Of a stretch of DNA of 64,000 bases, positions 33,670-44,144 are shown piece by piece. Numbering within the stretch: the stretch's first letter is position 1; each line of letters begins with the position of its first letter. The DNA comes from Macrothele yani (lineage: Eukaryota; Arthropoda; Arachnida; Araneae; Macrothelidae): NCBI GenBank assembly GCA_039090855.1, contig CM076999.1:113955072-114019071 (forward strand). Direction: 5' to 3'. A model generated the notes under the pieces. It saw nothing but the letters and a program-made list of their open reading frames with translations, was not told the DNA's origin and made no database searches. Both the position numbers and the translations under genes were made by a program.

Positions 33670-34878
33670 CACTATCTACCAACAAGTAATTGGACACCTG
33701 TGATAGCAAAGGAAAACGAAGTTTATTCACCTTCAATAGTTGGTGGAGCTTCCACGAGCGGCGATTGCAGCTGGGACCCTCGGGGGCAGACTCTCAACCA
33801 GGCGTTGTACGACGGCTAGCGGTATTTTCTTCCACTCGGCTTGGAGAAGACAGGTCAGTTCCTTCACCGATTTCGGACGGTGGGGGCACCCTTAAGTCGA
33901 CGCTCCAGCTCGTCCCATAGGTGCTCGATATAGTTAAGGTCCGGGCTCTGGGCAGACCAGTCCATTCGATTAACCCCATTGTCACCATACAAAGCCATGG
34001 TGGACTTCGCAACATGACAGGTGGTATTGTCATCCTGAAAGTAACATGGGTCCACCCCGTAAAACTGACACAACGCAGGAAGCGCATGGTCATCCAAAAT
34101 GGTGCAGTAAGTCTCGGCGTTGAGTCTACCAGGAATTGCGACCAAGGGTGCCGTACCATACGAGGAGAAACACCCCCATAGCATAATTCCACAGCCACCG
34201 AACTTCACAGTTGGCACACTACATTCCGGCAGGAGGCGTTCTCCAGGCAGACGCCAAACACAGACCCTGCCATCCGAACGGTAGAGGGTGAACCTTGATT
34301 CGTCGCTCCAGAGAACCTGTTTCCACTGTTCAACGGTCCACTGTCGACGTTCTTTGCACCACGTTAGCCGAGCAGCGCTATTGGACTTGGTGATCAAAGG
34401 CTTGTGGGCGGCAGCACGACCAAGCAGATGGGATTCCTTACGGATGGTATTCATCGAAAGAACACTCTCGGATGCCTGTTGAAACTCCTCGCGGATGTGG
34501 TCCATCGATTTGGTGCGGTTCTTCCGAATTTCTCTGGCCAGCACCCGTCGGTCTCTAACTACCAGTTTTGTGGGTCTGCCGGGTCGGGGCACATTCCGAC
34601 AGTCACCTCTCATCTTCCACTTGCCAATCACGTAGGCCACTGTCGATTTTGGGTATTTAAACTCGCTGGATATGTCACGTATGGATCGACCATTTCTGTG
34701 ATACCCGACTATTACACCTTTTTCGAAATCAGAGAGCTCCGAACTGCGCGGCATCTTGCATGCGACTGGTTGCGTTGTTGTTTCCCACACGATATTTAAC
34801 GGCGGCGGCTGTGACGTGTATCAGGACCACAGATATCGTCGATTACAGAGGTGTCCAATTACTTGTTGGTAGATAGTG
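33670..34878 (-). mobile_element. Tc1-like DNA transposon, element C (1209 bp)
   Basis: Inverted ends cactatctaccaacaagtaa (left) and ttacttgttggtagatagtg (right), with TA on both sides (33668-33669 and 34879-34880). The terminal repeats match over more than 20 bp, indicating a fairly young insertion. Confidence 0.93.
33733..34754 (-). pseudogene. Tc1-like transposase of element C, one frameshift from intact
   Basis: From MPRSSELSDFEKGVIVGYHR the frame covers the paired helix-turn-helix DNA-binding region (SIRDISSEFKYPKSTVAYVI), the catalytic first Asp (VLWSDESRFTLYRSDGRVCV), the second Asp (YFQDDNTTCHVAKS) and Glu (SPDLNYIEHLWDELERRL). There are 34 residues between the last two, the standard DD34E. 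A single one-base slip in a C-rich run near 33885-33895 breaks the frame. The next frame gives the expected tail (SVKELTCLLQAEWKKIPLAV, then RGSSTNY-stop at 33733). With one lesion and well-preserved ends, this is among the least decayed elements in the window. Confidence 0.93.
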
Positions 34879-35426
34879 TAGAAGCGGGCTGCATTCCACT
34901 GCCCTTATGCGTCATAACTAGCGTAAATATGGTTCGATTTCAGTGAAATTTTAGTATGTTGTAGAGGATTACCTGGGGACGAACCCTATTGAAAATGGGT
35001 GAAGTGTTGTCCAAGGTCAGGGCATAGGAGCTGGATGCATTCCATTGCCGATTTGCATCATAACTTGCGTAAAAATGGTTCGATTTCGATGAAACTTTAG
35101 TATGTGGTAGGGAATCGTCTAGGGACGAACCCTATTGAAAATGGGTGAAATAGGGTTAAAGGTCAGGACATAGGATCGGGATTCATTCCATTACCCTTAT
35201 GCGTTATAACCTACGTAAAAACGCTTCAATTGCGACAAAACTTTATCATGTTGTTCCGGAAGTATACTTTACCGGTTCTGTTCAATATCATCGAAATGGA
35301 GTCAAAAGTCGTGTCATAGGAGCGAGATTTATTCCACAGCTATTATCCTCATAACTTGAGTAATGATTTCTGGTATGTTGGAAAGCGTATCATAATCAAT
35401 GCATTGCATGATTTTACTAACTTGTT

Positions 35427-35562
35427 TTTTTTATTATTGAAGGTTTAACGACCACCGTGAGCAACTCAATGGGCTATAAGCAGTCGCCCGTCGCTAATTT
35501 AGGGCCACTGGTTCCAGGGAAGGAATAGAGCCAGCGCTTAGACCAATGCGCCACGGGCGCGG
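35427..35562 (-). mobile_element. tRNA-derived SINE, family S1, internally deleted copy
   Basis: A T-rich stretch, ggtttaacgaccaccgtgag, ggctataagcagtcgcccgt and then a shortened head (tagaccaatgcgccacgg). Most of the body between the agggaagg-type block and the tRNA head is missing. It lies against the end of the foldback arm. Confidence 0.8.
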
Positions 35563-35773
35563 TTTGAACGCCTTTGAAAATGAATTTATGTTCTACATTT
35601 GGCGACATCAATTCTAATTTACTCAGAAAACATTAGAAGAAATGCGAATTTCTCTTTAATACAATTTTAAAAAAAGCAAGTATAAATTTCTAAATTTGAA
35701 TAATATTTCAAATCACTTTATTTAATGCAAAAAAATCTTCAATTTAGCTTAAACTTTTTGAAATATAACTACA

Positions 35774-36010
35774 CGCATGAATGAAATATGGGATTACACC
35801 ATGTAATACAAATTTTGAAGATGACAATCCGTTTTTTGGTGTAAATGTGACAAGGATGGTAAGTCAGATAATATCCGAAAACTTGAACATTTCATCGTTC
35901 CTGGAGCGAGACTCGAACCCGCGTCTCCCAGATAGCGCCCGGGTATGCTAACCACTACACCACCTAGAACGACCAGGTCTCAAATTTTGGATTAATTTGA
36001 ATATAGCCAT
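35774..36010 (-). mobile_element. tRNA-derived SINE, family S2 (copy 2)
   Basis: The minus strand has a tRNA-like head (GGTGGTGTAGTGGTTAGCAT A box; GACGCGGGTTCGAGTCTCGC B box) and the S2 tail (tcggatattatctgacttac). It faces copy 3 across about 25 bp, forming an inverted pair. Confidence 0.75.
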
Positions 36011-36034
36011 CGACTAGCGAATCCTGTGACGGTT

Positions 36035-36205
36035 ATATTCAAATTAATCGGAAACTTGAGACTTGATCGTTCTGGGTGGTGTAGTGGTTAGCATACCCGT
36101 GCGCTATCGGGGAGACGAGGGTCCGAGTCCTGCTCCTGGACGATAAAATTTTCAAGTTTTCGGATATTATCTGACTTACCATCCTTGCCACATTTACAGC
36201 AAAAA
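36035..36205 (+). mobile_element. tRNA-derived SINE, family S2 (copy 3), truncated
   Basis: Plus-strand counterpart of copy 2: ggtggtgtagtggttagcat, gagggtccgagtcctgctcc and tcggatattatctgacttac. The 3' part stops where an S1 SINE inserted (aattgtcacctt). Confidence 0.75.
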
Positions 36206-36208
36206 ACG

Positions 36209-36447
36209 AATTGTCACCTTTTTTTTTTTTTTTTTTTTTTGATTGGAGGTTTAACGACCACCGTGAGCAACTCAAATGGGCTATAAGCAGTCGCCCGTCT
36301 CTAATGTAGGGTCACTGGTTCCAGGGAAGGGAGAGAGCCAGTGCCGTAAGACAAACACAACATCCATGCCTCACCGGGATTCGAACCCGGACCCCGTTCG
36401 GACGAATAATCATAGGCCTGCGCCACCGGGGCGGCAATTGTCATCTT
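36209..36447 (-). mobile_element. tRNA-derived SINE, family S1, with target duplication
   Basis: The body at 36221-36435 has a 20-base T tract and the full S1 body; the tRNA head is partly deleted (ataggcctgcgccaccgggg). aattgtcacctt (36209-36220) and aattgtcatctt (36436-36447) are a 12-bp target duplication with one substitution. It inserted into the S2 copy. Confidence 0.85.
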
Positions 36448-36955
36448 CAATATCTATAACTACACTCTTTTAGCTCGTGGTATAAGTTATTTCAACGTTT
36501 CATTAGAAATTGCGGAATAATTATTTTCGTGTACTGCAAAAATCGTGCAAAATAATACTACAGTATATATGAAATATGTGACGGGATATACATATTAGGC
36601 AAAGTAACCCTTGAAAATGAATGTTGCAAAATTTTCACTAATCATTGAAAACAGAATCGACATAAAATTGAGTACCTAATAATTTAAAGCGCCGTGCAGG
36701 TTCGATTCGATTCGAACTTGAATGATGATTACGTTTCTCCATATCTAAAACCTTCTTAAGAAGATGCTTTGTTGACTAGAACCTTGAGCCGTCTGTCTCT
36801 GGAAGAAAGAAAAATCGCATTGAAATGGCTCCACTTAGGTTACAAATTACGTAGATTTAAGAGCAAAGAAATGCACGGAAAAACTTTTACAAAATAAAAA
36901 TCAATCGTTAAGTTTTGAGAACTTTTCTACACACAAACTCCGTACTCAGAATTCT
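36448..36955. other. No recognisable gene
   Basis: AT-rich spacer between the SINE cluster and the row of Tc1 elements; no frame or repeat recognised. Confidence 0.5.
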
Positions 36956-36956
36956 A

Positions 36957-38300
36957 CACAGTTGTATCAGAATAATTTGACCACCTACCTAATAATGGGA
37001 ATAACCAACTTTGGCTCGGATAACAGCGGCGAGACCTCGCGGCATGGACGCAATGAGACCCGGGAAGGTTGCCCGAGGCACACGTGCCCATTCGGACTGC
37101 AGCACAGTTGTATCAGAATACTTTGACCACCTACCTAATAATGGGATTAACCACCCTTGGCCCTGAGGACAGCGGTGAGACCTCGTGGCATGGACGCAAT
37201 GAGGCCCTGGAAGGTTGCCCGAGGCTCGCGTGCCCATTAGGACTGCAGCAGAGCACGGCGGAGGCCCAGGAGGTGACGTGAGTGTGGGTCGTATCGTTGA
37301 ACCTGTCAAACCAAATAGTCACACAAATGCTCTACGGGATTGAGGGCGGGCGATTTCGCCGGCCAAGGGGAAACGGAAACATTCCTGTCGTGCTCTTGGA
37401 ACCAGTCACGCATCTCCTTAGTGACACGACAGAGCGCGTTGTCCTGTTGGTATACACCATCTCCACCAGGGTAAATGTCCAATATGAAGTAACGTATGTG
37501 GTCAGCGAGAATGGACATTTAGCCATTGGCTTTCAGGGACTCATCCAGTGATACCAGCGGTCCCAGGTCATACCAGGAAAACATCCCCAGACATGCACAC
37601 TGCCATCGCTGGCCAGTACTTGACCGAAAAGTGCGTCCGCGTGTTGGTTCTCGTGTGTCTGACCCCGTATCCGCTACCGTCCGGCACTTATGTCGAGTAG
37701 GAACCTCGAATCGTTGGAGAAGGCAACCTTTTCCCACTCTACCACTGTCCAAGGACGGTAGTGCCATGCGAATTGCAGGCGTCGTTGCCGATAGACCTGG
37801 GTTAACATGGGAACCTTGGCGCAGCGTAAACCCGGAGACCCGTGAGTAACAGGGTTCGCTCTACTGTTATCGGGGACACGTACCTGGGTGCCCCAGCGAT
37901 CATTTGCGTGGTCAATGGCTGCATTGTTGCGCGTCGATCGCTCTTTACCAGTCGACGGAGGTGAAGCTCTCCTCTGGAGTCAATTTGAGGCTCCACAGTT
38001 ATGACGTCGGGAGGTACTCGGTGTACGAGCGATACTTTCTTGGTACACGCTCACTACAGCAACTCGCGAACATCCCACGAAGTCTGCTCTTTCTGGGATG
38101 CTTTGCACCCTTGGCGCAGTAGCCAATGATCATAACTTTTTGGACGTCCGTCAAATCACTGTCTCTTCTCATTATTCTCACGTATCGCAATATGGATCAT
38201 CCGTCCTGGCCGGACGATTAGGCCGGCACATGCGTTCTGTGACGCGCCTGAGTGGGTACATCCTAATCCAAGGTGTGGTCATATTATTCTGATAAGACGG
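36957..38300 (-). mobile_element. Tc1-like DNA transposon, element D, heavily decayed
   Basis: The ends contain ttgtatcagaataatttgac (left) and tcatattattctgat (right), which are inverted. TA flanks at 36955-36956 and 38301-38302. The left terminal ~146 bp is duplicated in tandem (36959 and 37105). On the minus strand, transposase pieces are visible: an N-terminal block near 38190 (DSDLTDVQKVMIIGY), the second catalytic Asp in VYQQDNALCRVTK and the Glu region SPALNPVEHLCDYLV (37306-37518). Frames between are broken, and the tail (LIASMPRGLAAV-like) survives in duplicate. Inactive. Confidence 0.8.
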
Positions 38301-38304
38301 TATA

Positions 38305-39444
38305 CACTATATTGACATAAGTTACCGGACGCTCTTTCAAAAGCAAATGAAAGGATACGCTGCGTTGTTAAGATGCGCGTTACAGCTACAAACGATATAA
38401 AAATAACACTGCAGCTGACCGCGATCATATCGCACCGTGAAGTTGAGTGAAAATGTCGCGATGGGAGAGAACTGACTTTGAGACAGGAAAGATTGTTGGC
38501 TGTTATATTACTGGGTTGTAAATAAGAGAAACCGAGAGGCGTTTAAACATACCCAAGTCATCTGTTTTGGATGTACTGAATAAGTGGAAGACACATGGCG
38601 TGCCTGAAGCAGCAAAACGTACCGGCATACCAAAGAAAATCAGTGATAGAGGACGTCGTTGCCTCAGGAGAGTCGTTCGAGCTGATCGATGGAGTACTGC
38701 ACAAGACCTCAGTGTACAGGTGAGGGAAAAGCTGGAACCTCGGTATGTACGCGTACCATTCGCAGAGAACTTTATTCCATGGGTTACCGTGGTCGTGCGG
38801 CTGCTCATAAGGCTTTCATCTCCACTCGAAATGCTATTCGTCGTTTAGCATGGTGTAAAGAACATTTATCGTGGACCGTAGATCAATGGGAACGAGTCCT
38901 ATGGACTGATGAATCCAGATACACGATCCATCAGTCTGATGGCCGTGTGTGGGTATGGCGGCAGCCGGGGGAACGCTATTCACCACAGTGTACTGTTCCT
39001 ACCGTCAAGATTGGAGCTGACAGTGTACTCGTGTGAGAGTGTTTTTCGTGGTATAGTCCCGGCATATTGGTTATCGTGAACAAACCTGTTAACTAGTACG
39101 TCTACCTCGAAACTCTGCACAATTATGTCCTACCAACTATGCGGCATTACTATAGAAACGAGCTTTCTTGGTACCAGCAGGATAATGCACCGAGCCATAA
39201 CGTAAGGACTGTTACAAGAAATTTGGAACCAAGGCCTAATAATAAGCAACAGTTAGCGGCAGCATTATGTACTGAATGGAAGCGCATACCTATCGCTGTT
39301 TTACAAAACCATGTCAAAAGCATCTCTCGAAGGGTGAGTGCATGCATTAAGGCTAAACGTGGACCGACACCGTACTAATGTATGTCAATAAATGCTATGT
39401 TGTGCTTCTCTTCTAGGTGTCCGGTGACTTTTGTCTATATAGTG
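38305..39444 (+). mobile_element. Tc1-like DNA transposon, element E, with decayed transposase
   Basis: Ends cactatattgacataagtta and its inverse, tgacttttgtctatatagtg; TA at 38303-38304 and 39445-39446. The transposase remnant runs from ATG 38454 to 39378. Recognisable blocks are MSRWERTDFETGKIVGCY, IPKSSVLDVLNKWKTHG, WERVLWTDESRYTIHQSDGR (first Asp), WYQQDNAPSHNVRT (second Asp) and a tail ISRRVSACIKAKRGPTPY. There are several stops and frame changes, and the SPDLNPIEHLW segment carrying the catalytic Glu is deleted between TRNLEPRPNN and the tail. It sits only 4 bp from element D. Confidence 0.88.
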
Positions 39445-39471
39445 TATGCCAAATCTGATGACGGCAATCTA

Positions 39472-40882
39472 CACTGATGGCAACCCAAAATGCAACACCA
39501 AGAAGGAAGCATCCGATTGGCCTAAAATTCGCAACATGCGTCACCCGCGAGAGGACATGCAAACGATTAGCATTAGAGGGTATATGCAAATCATGTGCAC
39601 CTGGCACGCCACCGAAAAGCACTATAAGAAGAGTGTACAGAAGGCGGGGTGTAAGTAGTGGAAGTCTGTTGTGCTGCCGGACCAGTGCGCGGGAAGCTTC
39701 CAGATGCCTCGTCGCAGAATACGGCAGTCATTCCAGCACGTTTCGGAGTTCGACAGAGGACGAATAGTGGTTTATCGCGACTGCGGTTTATCGTACCGCA
39801 AGACATCGGTGCCCGTGTGGGACAACATCCAGACACAGTGAGGCGAGTATGGTTTCAGTGGGTGCAGAAGAGACGGACGGACCGACGTGAGCGATTGCCG
39901 CAGCTGTGGCACACCACGGTATGAGAGGACCGGCATGTTGAGCGGCGGGCATTGACGGCTCGCACCGCCACATCACGAACGTTAGCGCAGGAATTAGGGT
40001 GTGTTGCACAACAACCTATGTCAGCACGTACCGTTCGACGTCGACTGCAGGAGCGGGGACTTGTCGGGCGGCGCCCATTGCTCCGATCGCCATTGACGTT
40101 ACACCACCGGCGAGTGCGGCGGCAGTGGGCAGTTGAACGCCGCACCTGGACTACGGAATGGCACGACATTGTTTTCTCCGACGAATCCCGCTTCTGCCTG
40201 CATCACCACGATGGTCGGATCCGCGTGTGGCGGCACCGCGGCGAAAGACTGTATGACGCCTGCATTATTCATCGCCACACCGGTCCGTCGCCTGGCGTTA
40301 TGGTTTAGGGCGCAATTGGATATGACACCCGCACCCCTCTGGTACGCATCGCCGGTACACTCAACAGCCACTGCTACATTTCCGACGTTTTGGAGCCTAT
40401 AATCCTCCCTTATCTGCAGCACCTGCCAGCCGCCACGTTTCAACAGGACAAAGCGCGCCCGCACGTGGCACGCATCGTGCAACAATTCTTCAGGGCCGAC
40501 CAGGTGTCACTGCTGACGTGGCCCGCTTGTTCTCCCGATATGTCGCCCATCGAACACGTCTGGTCGTTGATCGACAACCGAGTGGCCCGGCAAGCACCAC
40601 CCGCGGCCGCGCCTGATGAACTGTGGCAACGTGTGGAAGCTGCCTGGACCGACATACCGCAAGCCCACATCCAAAGCCTCTTTCGTTTGATGCTGCGGCG
40701 TGTAGCGGCCGTTATTGCCCGCCATGGGGGCCACACGAACTATTGATGTCTGCGTGTTCCGCAAGTCGCACAGGCCTGTAAGCTGAATCGTTTCATCTTT
40801 GTATCTGTTGTTATGTGTCCAGTAAATCTGGCTTTGCTATCTCGTTTCCTTCTTGGTGTTGCATTTTGGGTGGCCAGCAGTG
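39472..40882 (+). mobile_element. Tc1-like DNA transposon, element F (1411 bp)
   Basis: Inverted ends cactgatggcaacccaaaat and attttgggtggccagcagtg, each followed inward by gcaacaccaagaagga or its inverse. TA at 39470-39471 and 40883-40884. It lies 27 bp from element E. It is markedly more GC-rich than its neighbours. Confidence 0.92.
39704..40746 (+). pseudogene. Tc1-like transposase of element F, few lesions
   Basis: Starts MPRRRIRQSFQHVSEFDRGR. The frame slips near 39810-39840 and then runs to the end with only two in-frame stops: TGA at about 39922-39924 and TAG at 40306-40308, where the flanking residues (SPGVMV, GAIGYDTRTPLV) show an otherwise continuous protein. It contains the second helix-turn-helix (SARTVRRRLQERGLVGRRP) and the catalytic blocks IVFSDESRFCLHHHDGRIRV, FQQDKARPHVARIV and SPDMSPIEHVWSLID, with 34 residues between the last two acids. 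The second block has Lys after Asp where Asn is usual (QQDK). The high GC content and few lesions suggest a young copy. Confidence 0.92.
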
Positions 40883-41185
40883 TATCATACAACCTATGGT
40901 ATACCATTTAGGTCGGATAACCGGGTCTCTATTGCAGTTAATATCATAATTAAACGCACAGTATCGGAACTCAATGTATAAAACCTGAGGTTTACTAACC
41001 GAATCACTGGCTTCCTGTACTTGGCAAGCGGCCATGCGATCATTCGCATCCACGTTTTCTACGAGACTAGGAGAGATAAACAAATTAATCACTCACAAAT
41101 AGAAACTGGTCACGGATATTCCTCAAACACTTTATATTCTAGGAAGATTTTAAAGATATTGACACATGAAAAACTAAGAAATTTA

Positions 41186-42617
41186 CACTGGCGGAAAGTG
41201 AAAAAAGAACACCAAGAAGGAGACGTCTGATACCAACGAAATCTATACAGCATAATAACGGAATACAGAGGATAACGTGATCAAAACATTATGGAAAAAT
41301 ACAGATGTATTTGCTGGTAAACTGAAAAATAACATTTCCATGCAACATGGTTAGTACGAGGTTGAACCGCCATGAACTGCGTCACACTGTGCAATTCTGG
41401 CATGGAGTCTGTCGTACAGATGTTGGATGTAAGTTTGGGGTATTGAGTTCCAAGCATCCTCAACCTGGACGCGTAAATCGGGGATGGTCGTGGCTGGCCG
41501 TGGAGACCGGAAAAGTCGCTGTCCCATAAAATCCCACACGTGCTCAATGGAAGACAAATCCGGTGAACGTGCAGGCCATGGAAGTAGTTACACACCCTGA
41601 AGTGCATATTGCGTTGCACGTGTCGTGTGTGGGCGTGCGTTATCTTGCTGGAAAACACCACGATGGACCGACCTTACAAATGGCACAACAACGGGCTGAA
41701 TGATGTTGTTGATGTAGGAGGTGCTATTTAACGTACCCGGTACAAACACTAGTTGTGGACGGGAATGATAGCAGATCACTCCCCACACCAGGAGACCAGG
41801 TGTATGCCCCGTGTGTTGCTGGCGGATGAATAAAAGGTGGAGACGCTCCCCTGTGCGTCTGCGAACACGCATACGGCCATCGGAGGCTCCCAGGCAGAAT
41901 CTGCTTTCATCGCTGAACACGACAGATCGCCATTGCGTTCTGCAGTGCAGACGTTGGCGACACCACTGCAGCCGTTCCTGACGGTGGGCTGGAGTCAGAG
42001 GTACACATGCCAGAGGCACACGTGCACGTAGTCCTGCATCCAGTAGACGGTTGCGGATTGTTCGCGCAGTCACCTCAGATGCAACGGCAGCTCGGATTTG
42101 CGTCGTAGTGGATGTTCTGCTTGACAACGCCGCTCTTCTTATGCATCGATCGTTCCGCTCATCAGTCCGTCTGTGACTCCCGGTTCCACGTCTTCTCGTG
42201 GGGGAATGTTCCTCGGTCCATCTACGCCACCATCATACCACCACCGATACTTCCCGTCCAATTCGCTCCGCAATACGACGATACGACCACCCGGCCTCAC
42301 GGAGTCCGACTAGACGACCTCGCTCAAAGTCCGATAACTGCTGAAATCGTACTCGTCTTCCATGTCCAGGCATTGCAACTTCTTCAGGGTCTTCTCTTGT
42401 GTCCGTACGCCGACGACGGATTACATTCACTTCGCCGTACTCCTTAAATACCACCGGCGATAATTTGCATATTATGCCGTTCTGTGGCGTAAGCGCTCAC
42501 CGGTTGGTCCCGAAATTAACATCACACCCACGTAAGCTCGACCCCATTAACATATGTAAATTTCATGATCTTCCGCCAATTCCTTCTTGGTGTTCTTTTT
42601 TTCACTTTCCGCCAGTG
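41186..42617 (-). mobile_element. Tc1-like DNA transposon, element B (1432 bp; same family as A)
   Basis: Ends cactggcggaaagtgaaaaa and ttcactttccgccagtg, with ccttcttggtgttcttttt inside the right end. TA at 41184-41185 and 42618-42619. It has the same length and very similar sequence to element A, in opposite orientation. Confidence 0.93.
41351..42373 (-). pseudogene. Tc1-like transposase of element B, two nonsense codons only
   Basis: A 340-codon frame from MPGHGRRVRFQQLSDFERGR to HARIAQCDAVHGGSTSY, interrupted only by TGA at 42233-42235 (the codon is CGA in element A) and TAA at 41588-41590. It has the two N-terminal helix-turn-helix units (WSYRRIAERI; TARTIRNRLLDAG) and the catalytic blocks VVFSDESRFCLGASDGRMRV, FQQDNARPHTTRATQ and SPDLSSIEHVWDFMG. 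The spacing from second Asp to Glu is 32 residues, as in A. CGA-to-TGA is the change expected from methyl-CpG decay. Confidence 0.93.
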
Positions 42618-42805
42618 TAGCATCGCGCGTTCTCCCGTCAAATGTACGAAATTTACTTTGAAACAATTTCTTCATCTCATTAAACACTGAAAATATAGAA
42701 TTTCATGAGCTATACTTAAAACAGATGGATTTATACAACATGTCTATAAATGAAGTATACAATTTCAGTATGTTATAAAAAAAATACGATGGAAAAAAAA
42801 TCGCT

Positions 42806-43055
42806 TCCTTGGCCAGCTAGGTCACCTGACCTTATCCCATCGAGCACATATGGGATGCCACCGAGAGAGATGAGCCCCTCCATCAAATCTTCGTGAACTG
42901 TGGGAGGTTGTTCAGGGGTCGCGGATCCGTATGGCTTCCTAACGCTTCCGGTGTCTTGTCGAGTCCATGCCGAGACGAATCGCCGCCGTCATCAGGGCGA
43001 AAGGTGGTGCTACACGTTACTAGACAGGTATCTCTAATTCAATTGCTCTTCAGTG
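42806..43055 (+). mobile_element. 3' fragment of a Tc1-like element of the G family
   Basis: Contains a decayed transposase end (LTLSHRAHMG-type Glu region, then PRRIAAVIRAKGGATRY-like) and terminates with the G-family end acaggtatctctaattcaat then tgctcttcagtg before TA (43056-43057). The 5' part is absent. Confidence 0.8.
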
Positions 43056-43163
43056 TATATTAAATGCTTTTAAATCGTGATACAATTTGAATTTGTGTTG
43101 ATCGTGCTCAGACGGCTGAATAATCCTATGTGTAACTCATAGCACGAAATTCTTGGTGTTGAG

Positions 43164-43530
43164 CTAAATTACGCTGCAATGACCAGATGGATATGACTCT
43201 GATACCTTCTGCTTTGAATGTGGATGGTATTTGAGCCAGTGTCGCTTGTCTGTTAGCATGGACATTCCTGGTCAGACGCCGTTGGTCACGGCCATTTAGC
43301 ACCCGTGGTCAGCCACTGCGCAGCCTATGTTGGGAGGTAATGACTTCCATGAGTTAATCTCGGCACACAAGAGGCACCGTAGATCCAGGAATGTTCGCAT
43401 AACTTCGGAAATTGAATGTCCCATCCGTCTGGCTCCCATTACCATGCCTTGTTCAAACTACAATAATTCACGTCGACTTGCCATAATCCTACTGGCGATT
43501 GTTCAACCTTACTCACGAGATTACACCTCG
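43164..43530 (-). mobile_element. 5' fragment of a Tc1-like element of the H family
   Basis: On the minus strand it matches 52030-52370 of element H: agccagacggatgggacatt, tgctaacagacaagcgacac and a leader with ggttgaacaatcgcc. Only the N-terminal coding region survives, without catalytic blocks. Confidence 0.75.
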
Positions 43531-43593
43531 CAACTGTTGAAAATCGTATTGTTCGTGGAAGCCTTCATACGTGGGCAGCAGCTCCAGTTAAAA

Positions 43594-43740
43594 ATGTGCT
43601 ATAACGAAGTAAATTTCTTCGTCATTTTTGGTCCACCCTGGGGATCGAACCCGAGTCCGCTTATTCCGGAGCAAGTCGCTCTACCAACTGAGCTACGCAG
43701 ACGCTCGTTCCTGCTGCTATCTACGCAGACGCTCGTTCCT
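43594..43740 (-). mobile_element. tRNA-derived SINE, family S3
   Basis: The minus strand has GTAGCTCAGTTGGTAGAGCG (A box), GGGTTCGATCC (B box) and the family tail that reads ctataacgaagtaaatttct on the plus strand. A 30-bp block (ctacgcagacgctcgttcct) is tandemly repeated at its head end. Acceptor-stem mismatches argue against a functional tRNA. Confidence 0.7.
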
Positions 43741-43741
43741 G

Positions 43742-43808
43742 CCCCATCTGGTAGATGTGTGAAACGTGCCTGCCAAGCAGGCACGTTTCACACATCAACC
43801 AGATGGGG
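43742..43808. repeat. Near-perfect 32-bp hairpin
   Basis: Positions 43742-43773 pair with 43777-43808 with a single mismatch and a 3-base loop. The stem ends are ccccatctgg and ccagatgggg; the tip is cgtgcctgc / gcaggcacg. It abuts the S3 SINE head. Confidence 0.92.
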
Positions 43809-44142
43809 GTTTAAGGACGTTTTATACATTCTAAGTCGATAAACTGTATTACGAGTATAGTTTTACTATTTTCTACATAATTCGTGTATAGTTTCTCGTT
43901 ATAAACAAAACATCGATTTTCAACTTCGAAAAGACCGTGCATGACAGCGGAAAGCTGTTACGACGTTTTAAGCTGAGTGCTGTACGTAAGACGGTCGATT
44001 TAACTTATGTTTGATATCAATATAACTCTAGAGTTGAGACTCCGTAATTTTGCGTTACACAGCTCAAAGCTCTCAGAAGTCTGGATTCCACATTTTCAGT
44101 TATTTAACGATCGTTAAACTTTTCACTCATGTGATCGAGGTA
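43809..44142. other. No recognisable gene
   Basis: AT-rich spacer between the hairpin and element G; nothing recognised. Confidence 0.5.
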
Positions 44143-44144
44143 TA

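Larger units (their letters stand above)
33489..35426 (+). mobile_element. Foldback-family arm, split by Tc1 element C
   Basis: It starts with gtatatgctccagctttgtc and a (tccg/tctg) tract, runs through FB-type ~146-bp modules, and ends with the FB terminal sequence gcattgcatgattttactaa then cttgtt. Only one orientation is present, so this is a half element or a solo arm. Element C inserted at the TA of a ggtcaggacata block. Confidence 0.8.

Noticed and set aside
35892..35972. Functional tRNA gene (minus strand)
   Set aside because: The head is followed by a shared SINE tail and recurs inverted at 36071-36147 and near 227-310, so it is SINE-derived.
36957..40882. A composite transposon formed by elements D, E and F
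   Set aside because: Each has its own family-specific ends and TA targets; simple adjacency explains the layout.
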